64,000 bases of DNA, taken from positions 1,984,001 through 2,048,000 of the forward strand of contig NZ_CP011310.1 in NCBI RefSeq assembly GCF_001077815.2, in the 5' to 3' direction. Made by a program: the position numbers and the translations under genes. This document shows, piece by piece, positions 31,476 to 40,887 of this stretch; position 1 is the first letter of the stretch, and each line of letters begins with the position of its first letter. The stretch is from Aurantiacibacter atlanticus (GTDB taxonomy: Bacteria; Pseudomonadota; Alphaproteobacteria; Sphingomonadales; Sphingomonadaceae). The notes below the pieces were generated by a model, which did no database searches, had not been told where the DNA came from, and worked only from the letters and a program-made list of their open reading frames with translations.

Positions 31476-31649
31476 TCAATCTACCGATATCAGCGCGGCA
31501 ATATCCTCGATATTACCCTCCACCAGCAATGGCGTAGAGCCAACAATGCCAATTTTGGTCTGGCCATTTTCGTCCGATCGCAACCAGGCGACATTGGAGG
31601 CAACGACGAGATAATTGCCGCCGCGGGATTTCAACGGTACGAATTTCAT
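31476..31649 (-). CDS. Small conserved-looking protein of 57 aa, function unknown
   Basis: On the minus strand an ATG at 31649 (MKFVPLKSRGGNYLVVASN) opens a 57-residue frame ending at 31476. AGGAGA lies 7-12 bases upstream. The sequence looks beta-rich (NYLVVASNVAWLRSDE, TKIGIVGSTPLLVEG) and ends in IEDIAALISVD. I recall similar short proteins near gyrA in sphingomonads but cannot check. It sits just downstream of gyrA's start-distal neighbour, between YhhN and gyrA, all in a 300-bp gap, and may be translated on its own. Confidence 0.6.
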   Translation of the reverse strand: MKFVPLKSRGGNYLVVASNVAWLRSDENGQTKIGIVGSTPLLVEGNIEDIAALISVD

Positions 31650-31737
31650 GAATGGGTCTCCTGATGCAAAGCCGGATAGGCGATGCTACCCGGCTTTGCA
31701 TCAACGCATTCGCATTATTGCAAAAAGATCGTTTGGC

Positions 31738-34584
31738 TTAGCTTTCGTCGCCACCGTCCTCGGCCAGATCATCATCGGTCTGCGCGGTCGTGTGCGGCTC
31801 TGTCTCATCACCACCGCCGCGCCGTTCGACCATTTCCTCGACAACGGCCTCTTCCGCCTCGTTTTCGGGCGATTCATCTTCGTCAATCAATGCTGCCCCA
31901 ACGATATGTTCGCCCTTGGCCACATCAAAAATCCGTAGGCCCGACGATCCGCGCCCGTAGATAGAGAAGCCCTTATGGTTCTCGAATCCGTCCTCAATAA
32001 GATGGCGGAACAGGATCGGCAGACGAATGAGTTTTGCCTGATCCGTTACCAACATCAATTGCCCGCCATGTTTGACCGGGAAGCTGGCGACTACCGGACC
32101 ATTGCGGTCAGGATTGCTGTCTGGCGTGCCGATATTGGTAAGTCCCTGTCCACCGCGACCAATGGTGCGATATTCAAAAGCAGACGAAATCTTGCCATAA
32201 CCGTTGGCCGTTAGCGTGAGGATAAACTCCTCTGCTTCCGCCATCGACTCATGCTGGTCTGCGGACAGTGCGATTTCGGCGTCGTTATTCTTCCACGGCG
32301 CTGCACGAAGGTAGGCCTCACGCGTTTCCATATCGAGTGCAAGCTTGTCCAGCACTGCCAGCGAAACAACCTTGGCACCGTTTTTCAAAGTCATTCCGCG
32401 CACACCGATTCCGGTGCGGCTCTTGGTTTCGCGCGCATCGGTTGCAGCGAAACGGATTGCCTTGCCCGAATCCGACGCAAGGAAGACCTCCTGCTCCTCG
32501 CTCAGCAATTTCACCCCGATCAGCCGGTCTCCGCTGTCCTCGACGAAGCCCATCGCATATTTGCCATTTGACGGGACATTGGTGAAAGCATCCATCGAGT
32601 TGCGCCGCACCATGCCTTGTTCCGTGGCGAATATGATGTTGAGCGCAGACCATGTGTCCTCATCCTCTGGCAAGGGAAGGACATTGGTAACCCGCTCCTC
32701 ATCGCCTAATGGCAGCAGATTAACCATCGGGCGCCCCTTGGTCTGTGGCCCACCTTCAGGCAGTTTCCACACTTTCAGGCGATAGACCCGGCCCGTATTC
32801 GTGAAGAAAAGCACAGGGTTATGCGTCGATGTTACGAACATCTCGACAACCGCATCCTCATCCTTCGTGGCCATGCCGGAGCGGCCCTTGCCGCCGTGGC
32901 GCTGGGCACGGAAAGTGGCAAGAGGCGTGCGCTTGATATAGCCGGAGTGCGTGACGGTCACGACCATCTCTTCACGCTCGATCAGGTCCTCATCATCAAT
33001 CCCGTCCCATGCGGGCGCGATCTCGGACAGGCGCGGCGTTGCGAACTGGTCACGCACTTCCTGCAATTCTTCGCGCATTACCCCATATAATTTGGCCCGA
33101 TCAGCCAATAGCGAGAGGTAATATTCGATCTTGTCGGCAAGTTCTTTCAGCTCGTCGCCGATCTCGTCTCGGCCAAGCGCTGTCAGGCGGTGCAGGCGCA
33201 GGTCGAGAATGGATTTCACCTGTCTTTCGGACAGTTGATAGGTCCCGCCGGCCTCGTCACTCGTCGGCTCAATCGCCTCCACCAGCGCTATATATTGCGC
33301 AATGTCGCCAATCGGCCATTCCTTGGCAAGCAGCTTTTCCCGCGCAATCGCAGGGTTGGAAGAGCTGCGAATCATCGCCACGACTTCATCCAGATTGGAA
33401 ACCGCGACTACCAGACCAAGCAGCACATGCGCCCTGTCACGCGCCTTGTTCAGTTCAAACTTCGTGCGTCGCGTAATAACCTCTTCGCGAAAGGCAATGA
33501 AGGCCTGAATGAATTCACGCAGCGCCAGCGTTTCGGGCCTGCCTCCACGAATGGCCAGCATGTTGGCAGGAAAGCTTGATTGGGCAGGCGTATGTCGCCA
33601 CAATTGGTTAAGCACGACATCAGCTGTGGCATCGCGCTTCAGCTCAATCACCACGCGCACACCCATGCGTGAGGATTCATCACGAATGTCGGCAATGCCC
33701 TCAATCCGCTTTTCCTTGGCCGCATCGGCTATCTTTTCGACCAGCCCCGCCTTGCCAACCTGAAAGGGAGTGGCTGTGAGCACGATAGATTGCCTGCCAG
33801 CCCGGCCAGTCTCGATTTCATGCCGACTGCGCATCAGGATGGAACCTCGCCCTGTGGTATAAGCAGAGCGTGCGCCAGTCTTACCGAGAATCAGTGGTGC
33901 CGTCGGGAAATCGGGACCAGGAATAATCTCATGCAATTGTTCGGACGTGATGCCGGGATCGTCCATATAGGCGAAACAGCCATCAATCACTTCGCCAAGA
34001 TTGTGCGGCGGAATATTGGTCGCCATACCAACGGCGATACCACCAGCACCGTTGACGAGCAGATTGGGGAAGCGCGCAGGAAGAACGGACGGCTCTCTTT
34101 CAGAACCGTCATAGTTATCAACGAAATCGACCGTGTCCTTGTCAAGATCGCTCAACAACGGATCGGCAGCCTTGGCAAGACGGCTTTCGGTATAACGCAT
34201 GGCTGCCGGCGGATCGGGATCCATGCTGCCGAAATTGCCCTGACCATCAATCAACGGTAGGCGTAGCGACCACGGCTGCACCATGCGGGCCAGCGCATCA
34301 TAAATCGCGCTGTCGCCATGCGGGTGATAGGACCCCATCACTTCGCCGACGATCTTGGCCGATTTGCGATAGGGCTTGTTCGATGTGTAACCGCCTACTT
34401 GCGCGGCATAGAGAATGCGCCGGTGAACCGGCTTCAGGCCGTCCCGCACATCGGGCAGGGCCCGGCTGACGATCACGCTCATCGCATAATCGAGATAGCT
34501 CGTTTTCATCTCATCGACGATGTCGATGCGACCAAATTGTTCGGGTGCCGCAGGCGGCGTGAGATTATCGGTCTCGTCGCTCAC
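31738..34584 (-). CDS. gyrA: DNA gyrase subunit A
   Basis: Breaks and rejoins DNA in the GyrA2GyrB2 complex that introduces negative supercoils. 948 aa. The N-terminal breakage-reunion domain includes [19 protein letters not shown], the quinolone region [20 protein letters not shown] and the catalytic Tyr in [13 protein letters not shown]. The C-terminal domain wraps DNA; its GyrA box is QRHGGKG (residues 561-567) instead of the common QRRGGKG. An acidic tail ends the protein. Ser and Asp at the main quinolone-resistance positions are unchanged. Confidence 0.96.
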   Translation of the reverse strand: MSDETDNLTPPAAPEQFGRIDIVDEMKTSYLDYAMSVIVSRALPDVRDGLKPVHRRILYAAQVGGYTSNKPYRKSAKIVGEVMGSYHPHGDSAIYDALARMVQPWSLRLPLIDGQGNFGSMDPDPPAAMRYTESRLAKAADPLLSDLDKDTVDFVDNYDGSEREPSVLPARFPNLLVNGAGGIAVGMATNIPPHNLGEVIDGCFAYMDDPGITSEQLHEIIPGPDFPTAPLILGKTGARSAYTTGRGSILMRSRHEIETGRAGRQSIVLTATPFQVGKAGLVEKIADAAKEKRIEGIADIRDESSRMGVRVVIELKRDATADVVLNQLWRHTPAQSSFPANMLAIRGGRPETLALREFIQAFIAFREEVITRRTKFELNKARDRAHVLLGLVVAVSNLDEVVAMIRSSSNPAIAREKLLAKEWPIGDIAQYIALVEAIEPTSDEAGGTYQLSERQVKSILDLRLHRLTALGRDEIGDELKELADKIEYYLSLLADRAKLYGVMREELQEVRDQFATPRLSEIAPAWDGIDDEDLIEREEMVVTVTHSGYIKRTPLATFRAQRHGGKGRSGMATKDEDAVVEMFVTSTHNPVLFFTNTGRVYRLKVWKLPEGGPQTKGRPMVNLLPLGDEERVTNVLPLPEDEDTWSALNIIFATEQGMVRRNSMDAFTNVPSNGKYAMGFVEDSGDRLIGVKLLSEEQEVFLASDSGKAIRFAATDARETKSRTGIGVRGMTLKNGAKVVSLAVLDKLALDMETREAYLRAAPWKNNDAEIALSADQHESMAEAEEFILTLTANGYGKISSAFEYRTIGRGGQGLTNIGTPDSNPDRNGPVVASFPVKHGGQLMLVTDQAKLIRLPILFRHLIEDGFENHKGFSIYGRGSSGLRIFDVAKGEHIVGAALIDEDESPENEAEEAVVEEMVERRGGGDETEPHTTAQTDDDLAEDGGDES

Positions 34585-34885
34585 TGAAAATGGTTTTCCA
34601 TCGCTGTTCTAATTGTTCGCAAAACCTAGATGAACGGGCGCGTAAGCGCTAGTTTTGCATCGTTGTCATATGGGGAGAACTGCCGTCTTTTCCACACCTG
34701 CCACAAGCTGCGATGGCCTGGCGCGCGGCACGGGTTCGACGAATTGACTGACAGATACGTTAAAACCCCATTCAGCGGCCTTTCTGTAGGACATTATTGC
34801 AATTCGGGGCGTTGTATGCAGAACACCTGCGCAACTGTTTCGACTGAACTTGTGCCCCAAAAGAAGTTATTAGGAGAGAATATCA
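34585..34885 (+). other. Intergenic region between gyrA and a TPR protein (301 bp)
   Basis: Divergent gap of 301 bp. No convincing reading frame of its own was found. It should hold the gyrA promoter on the minus strand and the promoter of the TPR gene on the plus strand. The only clear signal is TAGGAGAGAA 8-17 bases before the ATG at 34886. Confidence 0.5.
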
Positions 34886-36151
34886 ATGTTTCGTGCTTTC
34901 CGCTCCGCTCGCCGGAAATCCTCGCAATTTGCCCTGGCACTTGCCCTGGCAGGCGGTGCCGCAGTTGGCACCGCAGCGATCGCCCCTGCCGCCATGGCAC
35001 AAGACTATTCATCTGGCTTCATCGAGGTCTATCAGCCTACTGCCGACCTGACTCAGGGTGAAACACCGGATTACGAAGCAGCGCGTGCGCGGCTTGATGC
35101 AGTGCATGCAGCGGTCGAAACCGATGATGATCGCATGGCCGCAGGCAATCTGACGGTTATTCTTGGCAACCAGCTTGACGATGGGGCCTTGCGTCGCACC
35201 GGTCTGGAAATGATGATTGCTAGTGGCAAGGTTGCGCCTGAGCAGCTTGGTCAATTCCACTTCTACGTGGCAAGTTACGCATATAATGCCGGTGATTACG
35301 CCGCTGCCCGCGCCGCGATCGAGGCCGCGATTGCCAATGGCTATGTCGATACCGATACGACGGCTGCCAACGATCCCGAGTTTCTTCTGATGAAGACCTA
35401 TGTGGGCGAAGATAATCCCACAGCGGGGTTGGCTTATATCCTTGGAGAAGCCAACAAGCTTGAGGTTGCTGGCCAGCCTGTGCCCGAAAGCTGGCTGCTG
35501 CAAGGCTTGCAGGATGCCTATAATGCCAATCTCACAAATGAAGCGACAGATGTTTCCCTTGTCCTGCTGCGTCAAAATCCGTCCAAGCAGAACTGGACCA
35601 ACACCTTGCAGGTCGCGAATGCGCTGAACGAACTTGAACCTTCGGCGCGTGTTGATCTGTTCCGACTGATGCTGGAAGCAGACGCCATAACACAGCGTGG
35701 TGAATATATCCGGCTGGTTGAAGATCTTGATCCGCGTATCATGGGCAGCGAAGTTATCACCGTACTCGATGCCGGTGTAGCCTCTGGCCAGTTGGACGCT
35801 TCGGACCCCTATTATGTGGAAGTTCGGGGCATTGCAGAACCGCGCGCCGCAGCCGATCGCAGGGAAAAGGCTGCCACTATCGCCGAAGGCGAAAGCGGTG
35901 ATGCGCGCATGGCGCTGACAACTGGCGACGTGCTGTATTCTCTTGGAGATTATGCGGAAGCAGAGCGCTTTTATGAAACCGCGCTCGAACGTGGTTTTGA
36001 TAGCAATACGGCCAATACGCGTATTGGCATCACGCTGGTGAAGCAGGGCGATTACGCTGCTGCACAGGAAGCCTTTGGCCAGGTGAGCGGCGCCCGTACT
36101 CCGGTGGCGAAACTGTGGTCTGCCTATGCAGAATCGCTCGCAACGCAATAA
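34886..36151 (+). CDS. Secreted TPR-repeat protein, function unknown
   Basis: 421 aa. A signal peptide (MFRAFRSARRKSSQFALALA to ...PAAMAQDYSS) with an AMA-Q cleavage site directs export. The mature part is alpha-helical with tetratricopeptide-type repeats, clearest in DYAAARAAIEAAIANGYVD and DYAEAERFYETALERGFDS. Such repeats usually mediate protein binding. A good ribosome site TAGGAGAG precedes the ATG. It ends in a strong terminator. No specific family is recognised. Confidence 0.8.
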   Translation: MFRAFRSARRKSSQFALALALAGGAAVGTAAIAPAAMAQDYSSGFIEVYQPTADLTQGETPDYEAARARLDAVHAAVETDDDRMAAGNLTVILGNQLDDGALRRTGLEMMIASGKVAPEQLGQFHFYVASYAYNAGDYAAARAAIEAAIANGYVDTDTTAANDPEFLLMKTYVGEDNPTAGLAYILGEANKLEVAGQPVPESWLLQGLQDAYNANLTNEATDVSLVLLRQNPSKQNWTNTLQVANALNELEPSARVDLFRLMLEADAITQRGEYIRLVEDLDPRIMGSEVITVLDAGVASGQLDASDPYYVEVRGIAEPRAAADRREKAATIAEGESGDARMALTTGDVLYSLGDYAEAERFYETALERGFDSNTANTRIGITLVKQGDYAAAQEAFGQVSGARTPVAKLWSAYAESLATQ

Positions 36152-36173
36152 GCCCTAATTAGGACGCAATGGC

Positions 36174-36208
36174 GGCGCGGAGAGCATTCAGCTTTCTGCG
36201 CCGTTTTT
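36174..36208 (+). terminator. Rho-independent terminator after the TPR gene
   Basis: An 11-bp stem GGCGCGGAGAG/CTTTCTGCGCC (36174-36202, with a few G-T pairs), loop CATTCAG, is followed by GTTTTTG. It lies 23 bp after the stop codon at 36151. Confidence 0.85.
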
Positions 36209-36268
36209 GTTGTTATGCGCTCGGTGTGCACGTCCCAGTAATTTAATCGCGCTATAGCGATTGGCACG

Positions 36269-37144
36269 ATGCGCCCGATTTGGATCGCCTTGATTGCCGT
36301 GTCGGTGCTTCCGGCCAACCCGCTTCCTGCACAGGCAGAGACGGTGGATGCGCTATCTCCGCAATCCGGTGCCATAGTGCTGACAGAGGCCCAGGCCCAG
36401 ATTGGTTTGAGCGATGATTACAGCTTTTATGGTCCCGAAGATGCTCGCACGATTTTGGTCGAAATCTGGGAAAATCCTCCTTCGCAAGCCGAAAATGCGT
36501 TGGGCATCGTCATGCCGGCAGGAGACGATCCGAGGCAGCAATCATGGGGTGCCATCATCACTTGGGAGCCGATCGGTTGGGTTGATAGTGATGACGCCCG
36601 CAACACCGATTACGCGGGATTGATGGTGCAGATGCAATCTGCCGCCCGTGCGCTGAATGCGCAGAGGCGTGCGGAGGGTTATCCCGAAGTCCAGGTGCTC
36701 GGTTGGGCGCAAGAACCACGATATGACAGCGTGGCCCACACTGTTTCATGGGCGCGCGAGCTCCATTTCTTCGATGATGAACCCAATGCCCTGCATTATG
36801 ACATGCGATTGTTGGGACGGCGCGGCGTGTTGAGCATGAATATCGTCGGCACAATGGATCAGTTGGCCCAAATCCGCGCCGGAGCGGCCGATCTTGCCGG
36901 GCGGACAGAATTTGATAGCGGCGCACGCTATGAAGATTTCGAGGCTGGGCGAGACGACGTAGCCGCCTATGGCGTGGCTGGCGTTGTCGCCACCGGGGTT
37001 GGGGTGGCGGTCGCCAAGAATGTCGGCGCGATGGCTCTCTTGGGCAAATTGCTGCAACCGCTGGGGATTGCCCTACTGGTCTTGGGAACGGCGATGCTTA
37101 CGCCGTTGCGCCGCCTGTTCAGCCGCAAGAAGCCGGATAATTGA
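36269..37144 (+). CDS. DUF2167-family membrane protein
   Basis: 291 aa with an N-terminal signal peptide (IALIAVSVLPANPLPAQAET) and one or two C-terminal hydrophobic stretches (VAGVVATGVGVAVAKNVGAMALL, LLQPLGIALLVLGTAML). The middle carries the DUF2167 pattern: WGAIITWEPIGWVDSDDA, and VQVLGWAQEPRYDSVAHTVSWA. The function of this family is unknown; many members occur near stress or transport genes. Ends basic (RRLFSRKKPDN). It is convergent with ychF, 3 bp apart. Confidence 0.85.
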   Translation: MRPIWIALIAVSVLPANPLPAQAETVDALSPQSGAIVLTEAQAQIGLSDDYSFYGPEDARTILVEIWENPPSQAENALGIVMPAGDDPRQQSWGAIITWEPIGWVDSDDARNTDYAGLMVQMQSAARALNAQRRAEGYPEVQVLGWAQEPRYDSVAHTVSWARELHFFDDEPNALHYDMRLLGRRGVLSMNIVGTMDQLAQIRAGAADLAGRTEFDSGARYEDFEAGRDDVAAYGVAGVVATGVGVAVAKNVGAMALLGKLLQPLGIALLVLGTAMLTPLRRLFSRKKPDN

Positions 37145-37147
37145 GCG

Positions 37148-38248
37148 CTATACGTTGAACTTGAACATCATGACATCGCCATCCTGCACGACATATTCCT
37201 TGCCTTCCTGGCGCAATTTGCCGGCATCCTTCGCACCCGCTTCGCCGCCCAATGCGATGTAATCGTCATAGGCAATGGTTTCAGCGCGAATGAAGCCCTT
37301 CTGGAAATCGGTGTGGATTTCACCCGCAGCCTGTGGAGCCTTTGCACCCTTGGGGAAAGTCCAGGCACGCGATTCCTTCGGTCCCGCCGTGAAGAAGGTG
37401 TTCAGTCCAAGCAGTTGATATCCGGCACGAATTACCCGTGCCAATCCGCTTTCTTCCAGGCCGAGTTCGGCAAGATATTCTCCGCGATCTTCAGGCTCCA
37501 TTGACACCAGCTCGCTTTCAATAGCGGCTGAAACCACAACGGCTTGCGCTCCTTCGTCAGCAGCTTTTTCGAACACGCGTTGCGACAGCGCATTGCCATC
37601 GGCTGCATCTTCCTCTGCCACATTGCAAACGTAGAGAACCGGCTTCGCAGTCAGCAGCTGCGCTTGTTCAAACAGGGCAGCTTCCTCGTCATCATTAGGC
37701 TGAGTAAGCCGGGCAGGCTTGCCTTCACGGAGCAGTTCGAGTGCCTGGCCCAATACACTGGCGAGCGCCTTCGCTTCCTTGTCACCTGCGGTAGCACGGC
37801 GTTTCGCATTGTCGACCCGCTTTTCGAGGCTTTCAAGGTCAGACAGCATCAGTTCGGTTTCCACAACCTCTGCATCGGCAATAGGATCGACCTGATTGGA
37901 AACATGCTGGATATCGTCATCTTCAAAGCAACGAAGGACGTGAACAATTGCATCCACCTCCCTGATATTGCCGAGAAATTGATTTCCCAGACCTTCGCCT
38001 GCACTGGCACCTTTCACAAGGCCCGCAATGTCAACGAAGCCAAGCTGGGTGTGAATGATCTTCGCGCTATTGGCGATGGATGCCACCTTGTCGAGCCGCG
38101 GATCTGGAACCGCAACCTGGCCCACGTTCGGCTCAATCGTGCAAAACGGATAATTGGCCGCCTGCGCCGCCTGCGTTTCGGTGAGGGCGTTGAAAAGGGT
38201 GGACTTGCCGACATTGGGCAGGCCGACGATCCCGCAGCGAAATCCCAT
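37148..38248 (-). CDS. ychF: Redox/ribosome-associated ATPase YchF (OLA1 family)
   Basis: 366-aa P-loop NTPase of the Obg-like family that prefers ATP and interacts with the ribosome. The Walker A motif is in GIVGLPNVGKSTLFNALT, and the NxxE-type and TGS regions are present: QLGFVDIAGLVKGASAGEGL (G3). The C-terminal TGS domain ends KDAGKLRQEGKEYVVQDGDV. Normal length for the family. Confidence 0.95.
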   Translation of the reverse strand: MGFRCGIVGLPNVGKSTLFNALTETQAAQAANYPFCTIEPNVGQVAVPDPRLDKVASIANSAKIIHTQLGFVDIAGLVKGASAGEGLGNQFLGNIREVDAIVHVLRCFEDDDIQHVSNQVDPIADAEVVETELMLSDLESLEKRVDNAKRRATAGDKEAKALASVLGQALELLREGKPARLTQPNDDEEAALFEQAQLLTAKPVLYVCNVAEEDAADGNALSQRVFEKAADEGAQAVVVSAAIESELVSMEPEDRGEYLAELGLEESGLARVIRAGYQLLGLNTFFTAGPKESRAWTFPKGAKAPQAAGEIHTDFQKGFIRAETIAYDDYIALGGEAGAKDAGKLRQEGKEYVVQDGDVMMFKFNV

Positions 38249-38380
38249 GGATCAGTTACCTTTGGTCTAACGATTACAATCTTGCGCGGCCTTTAGCGGG
38301 CGATCCGCGCCAATACCAGTGGCACAAGACAGGCATTGACGATTGATCAGGGGTAAACCACTTTTCAACCGGCGCAGGCT

Positions 38381-39910
38381 ATGAACTACGCCATGAAAAA
38401 ATTGATCCGCTCCGCCTCCGTTCTTGCCTTGGCGCTCTCGCTCGCGGCCTGCGGTCTTTCCCCGGAAGAACGCATGGATCGCGCAGAGCAGGCCTTCGCT
38501 GAAAATCGCTTCTCAGAGGCGCGGTTGGATCTTGCCACGATTTTGCAGGAAAATGCAGACGATGCCGTCGCTCTCGATTTGCTCGCTCGCACGCAGTTGC
38601 AATTAGGGGACGGGGAAGGGGCTGGATCCTCGCTCTCCCGCCTGGCGGAGCTTGGTGCTCTTCCGGCAGACCTAGCCGAGATGCTGGCAGAGGCGGACCT
38701 GTTACGCGGCAAATTCAAGGAAGCTCTGGATGCGGGCAACGCCTTGGAAAACGCAGCAGGCGCGCGGATTGCGGCGTTGGCGCATGTCGGGCTTGGCGAT
38801 GCTACTGCGGCACAATCCGCATTTGAAAGCGGAACCCGAATGGCAGGCGGGAAATCGCGCCTGCTGGCCGATTATGCAATTTTTATGCTGAATGCAGGGG
38901 ATTCCGATGCTGCGGAAAGGCTGGGCCAGCAGGCCCGTGAGGCCGCGCCCGACGGGCTCGATTCACTCACAGCCAGCGCACGGATCGCCCAATCACGCGG
39001 AGAACTTGGCAATGCATTGACCCTTTATGAGCAGGCAGCCCGCATATGGCCCGAAAGCCGCGTCGCTCTGCTGGGGCAAATTGGGGTGCTTGGCGACCTG
39101 GGACGTATAGAAGAAGCGCGGCCGCTGATCGAACAGGTCGTTCGGCGCACGCCTTCCGATCCCGATGTCATCTACCTTCAGGCGCGGCTTGCGGCCGAGG
39201 CTGCCGATTGGCGGCAAGTGCGCGAATTGCTTCAACCGATCGAAGGGCGCGAAGATATACGCCAGCAATTGCTTTATGTGCGGGCCTTGATTGAACTGGA
39301 CCTCCCTGAACAGGCGCAGCCGCGTCTCATCACCATGGTGCGACGCACCCCCGGCAATGCCGAGGCAAGAAGGCTGCTGGCGCGTGCACAATTGGCAACG
39401 GGCGATGCCGGCGCCGCCTTTGCCACGATCCAGCCGCTCGCGGACAGCGCCAGCGGCACTTCGCAGGATCTGGCGATCTTCACCACCGCTGCGCGCCAGT
39501 CTGGCCTTGCAGATGAAATTGAGACCGCGCTCAAGCAATCTCCACCCTCGGAACGCGTCGGCCTGCTCCTGGCTGAAGGCGACAATGCTCTGAATGATGA
39601 AAACTGGCGCGGGGCGATCGACGCTTATGAGGAATTGCGCGGCTGGACTGGCGATTCCAATGCAATGGTTCTGAACAATCTTGCCTTTGCCCATAGCCGG
39701 TCGGGGAATCCGCAAGAAGCAATTCATCTTGCAGAATTGGCGCTGGGCAAGGCACCGGACCATCCATCTATCATGGATACGCTGGGATGGTTGTTGGTCA
39801 GCACTGGCAAGGATCGCTCCCGTGGTCTGCTATTGCTGGAGCAGGCTGCGCAAGCAGCGCCCGAAAATGCAGTTATCGCGCGCCACCTTGCCGAAGCGCG
39901 CCGTGGCTAA
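38381..39910 (+). CDS. TPR-repeat lipoprotein, PrsT-like
   Basis: About 509 aa. A lipoprotein signal (ASVLALALSLAACG) ends in LAAC, so it is attached to a membrane. The mature part is a chain of TPR-like helices (RMDRAEQAFAENRFSEARLD, DAVALDLLARTQLQLGDGEG) and ends in a strong TPR block (NNLAFAHSRSGNPQEAIHLA). The N-terminal region is clearly paralogous to the lipoprotein at 40888. TPR lipoproteins with this N-terminal arrangement (PrsT) accompany PEP-CTERM/exosortase loci, and the neighbour is a PEP-CTERM protein. The full PrsT length (about 900 aa) is not reached. A second ATG lies at 38393. Confidence 0.78.
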   Translation: MNYAMKKLIRSASVLALALSLAACGLSPEERMDRAEQAFAENRFSEARLDLATILQENADDAVALDLLARTQLQLGDGEGAGSSLSRLAELGALPADLAEMLAEADLLRGKFKEALDAGNALENAAGARIAALAHVGLGDATAAQSAFESGTRMAGGKSRLLADYAIFMLNAGDSDAAERLGQQAREAAPDGLDSLTASARIAQSRGELGNALTLYEQAARIWPESRVALLGQIGVLGDLGRIEEARPLIEQVVRRTPSDPDVIYLQARLAAEAADWRQVRELLQPIEGREDIRQQLLYVRALIELDLPEQAQPRLITMVRRTPGNAEARRLLARAQLATGDAGAAFATIQPLADSASGTSQDLAIFTTAARQSGLADEIETALKQSPPSERVGLLLAEGDNALNDENWRGAIDAYEELRGWTGDSNAMVLNNLAFAHSRSGNPQEAIHLAELALGKAPDHPSIMDTLGWLLVSTGKDRSRGLLLLEQAAQAAPENAVIARHLAEARRG

Positions 39911-39931
39911 TCGCCGGTGGGGCGGACGCAA

Positions 39932-39964
39932 AAGAGGCGCCGCCCAATCAGGACGACGCCTCTT
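39932..39964 (-). terminator. Terminator between convergent genes
   Basis: A 14-bp stem with loop AATCA lies between the convergent stop codons of the TPR lipoprotein (39910) and the PEP-CTERM gene (39987). On the minus strand it is followed by TTTTGCG, so it serves mainly the PEP-CTERM gene. Confidence 0.8.
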
Positions 39965-39986
39965 CACTGTCTCGAATTAGAACTTA

Positions 39987-40721
39987 TCAGGCGTAGGCGG
40001 GCTGAACCTCAGCCTGCGTGCCCACTCGGCGCCGGCGCATGAAACCGAGCGATGCAAGGGCCAAGGCCAGCAGACCGAGCATGCCAGGTGCCGGAACGGG
40101 TGTGCCGCTGGTGGAACCGCCAGTCGTTGTCGAAGTGATCTGCTCTCCCGTAGCCGAACTTACGCCGTCAGCGCCGGTGATGCTCTGATAACGAACGAAA
40201 AAATCGTCCAGCGTGATCTCGTCAGGGCTTGAACCGAATAGCAGGGACATTGATCCTGTTCCGCTTTCGCCTTCGGTCACGCCACCCCGGCCAGAGCACG
40301 AACCGGCAATTGCAGCGCGGAAGCACACATCAACATTGCCGACGCGGTTAGGGAGGTGCGGTTCACTCGCGCGGCCATCCGCAACGAATGCATAGCGATA
40401 TGCGCCATCCACAATCGCGCCGGCAATGTCGGGATCGACGTTGAAAGCGAAGCTGGAAATGCGTGAGGTTACACCGCCATCTGTGGTGTTCGCCACTTCG
40501 TAGGAGAAATTATAGCTATTGCCGATCACGCTATCGAGCGTGAAAATCAGCGTGCTGGTCAATCCGTCGACAATGCCGCTGCTGTCTCCGGAAAAGCCAT
40601 TGAGGTTGATTTCAAACGCAGTCCCGACATCTCCGGCTCCTAGCGTTATCGGATCGGCTTGGGCCGGTGCAGCGAGAGCAAGGCTCGCCATGGCAACAAT
40701 GCCGGTCACAAATTTGTTCAT
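39987..40721 (-). CDS. PEP-CTERM sorting-domain secreted protein
   Basis: 244 aa. An N-terminal signal peptide (MNKFVTGIVAMASLALAAPA) is followed by a beta-rich mature region of no recognised family (TLIFTLDSVIGNSYNFSYEV). The C-terminus has a PEP-CTERM-like sorting tail: PVPAPGMLGLLALALASLGF then RRRR and a short polar end. Such tails are recognised by exosortase for transfer to the cell surface. A good AGGGGG sits before the ATG at 40721. No exosortase gene is in the window. Flanked by two TPR lipoproteins. Confidence 0.82.
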   Translation of the reverse strand: MNKFVTGIVAMASLALAAPAQADPITLGAGDVGTAFEINLNGFSGDSSGIVDGLTSTLIFTLDSVIGNSYNFSYEVANTTDGGVTSRISSFAFNVDPDIAGAIVDGAYRYAFVADGRASEPHLPNRVGNVDVCFRAAIAGSCSGRGGVTEGESGTGSMSLLFGSSPDEITLDDFFVRYQSITGADGVSSATGEQITSTTTGGSTSGTPVPAPGMLGLLALALASLGFMRRRRVGTQAEVQPAYA

Positions 40722-40887
40722 CGTCAATTACCCCCTGAACACTTGGTTTACAGAGAATAAAGCAAAGCCTGTGCCATTCCAGGAGTTCTGCGGTTTTCCA
40801 TGGTTAACATTCTCGACTAGACATCAGGCTTGTCAAGAAAACCGACGCTTCACCGAATATTTGCGCTTTGGCCGTATTGGCCATTGA

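Noticed and set aside
34318..34350. Quinolone-resistance substitution in GyrA
   Set aside because: The motif reads [12 protein letters not shown] with Ser and Asp unchanged at both main positions.
35009..36148. Minus-strand 379-codon frame opposite the TPR gene
   Set aside because: Antisense shadow; the plus strand has a signal peptide, a good ribosome site and a terminator.
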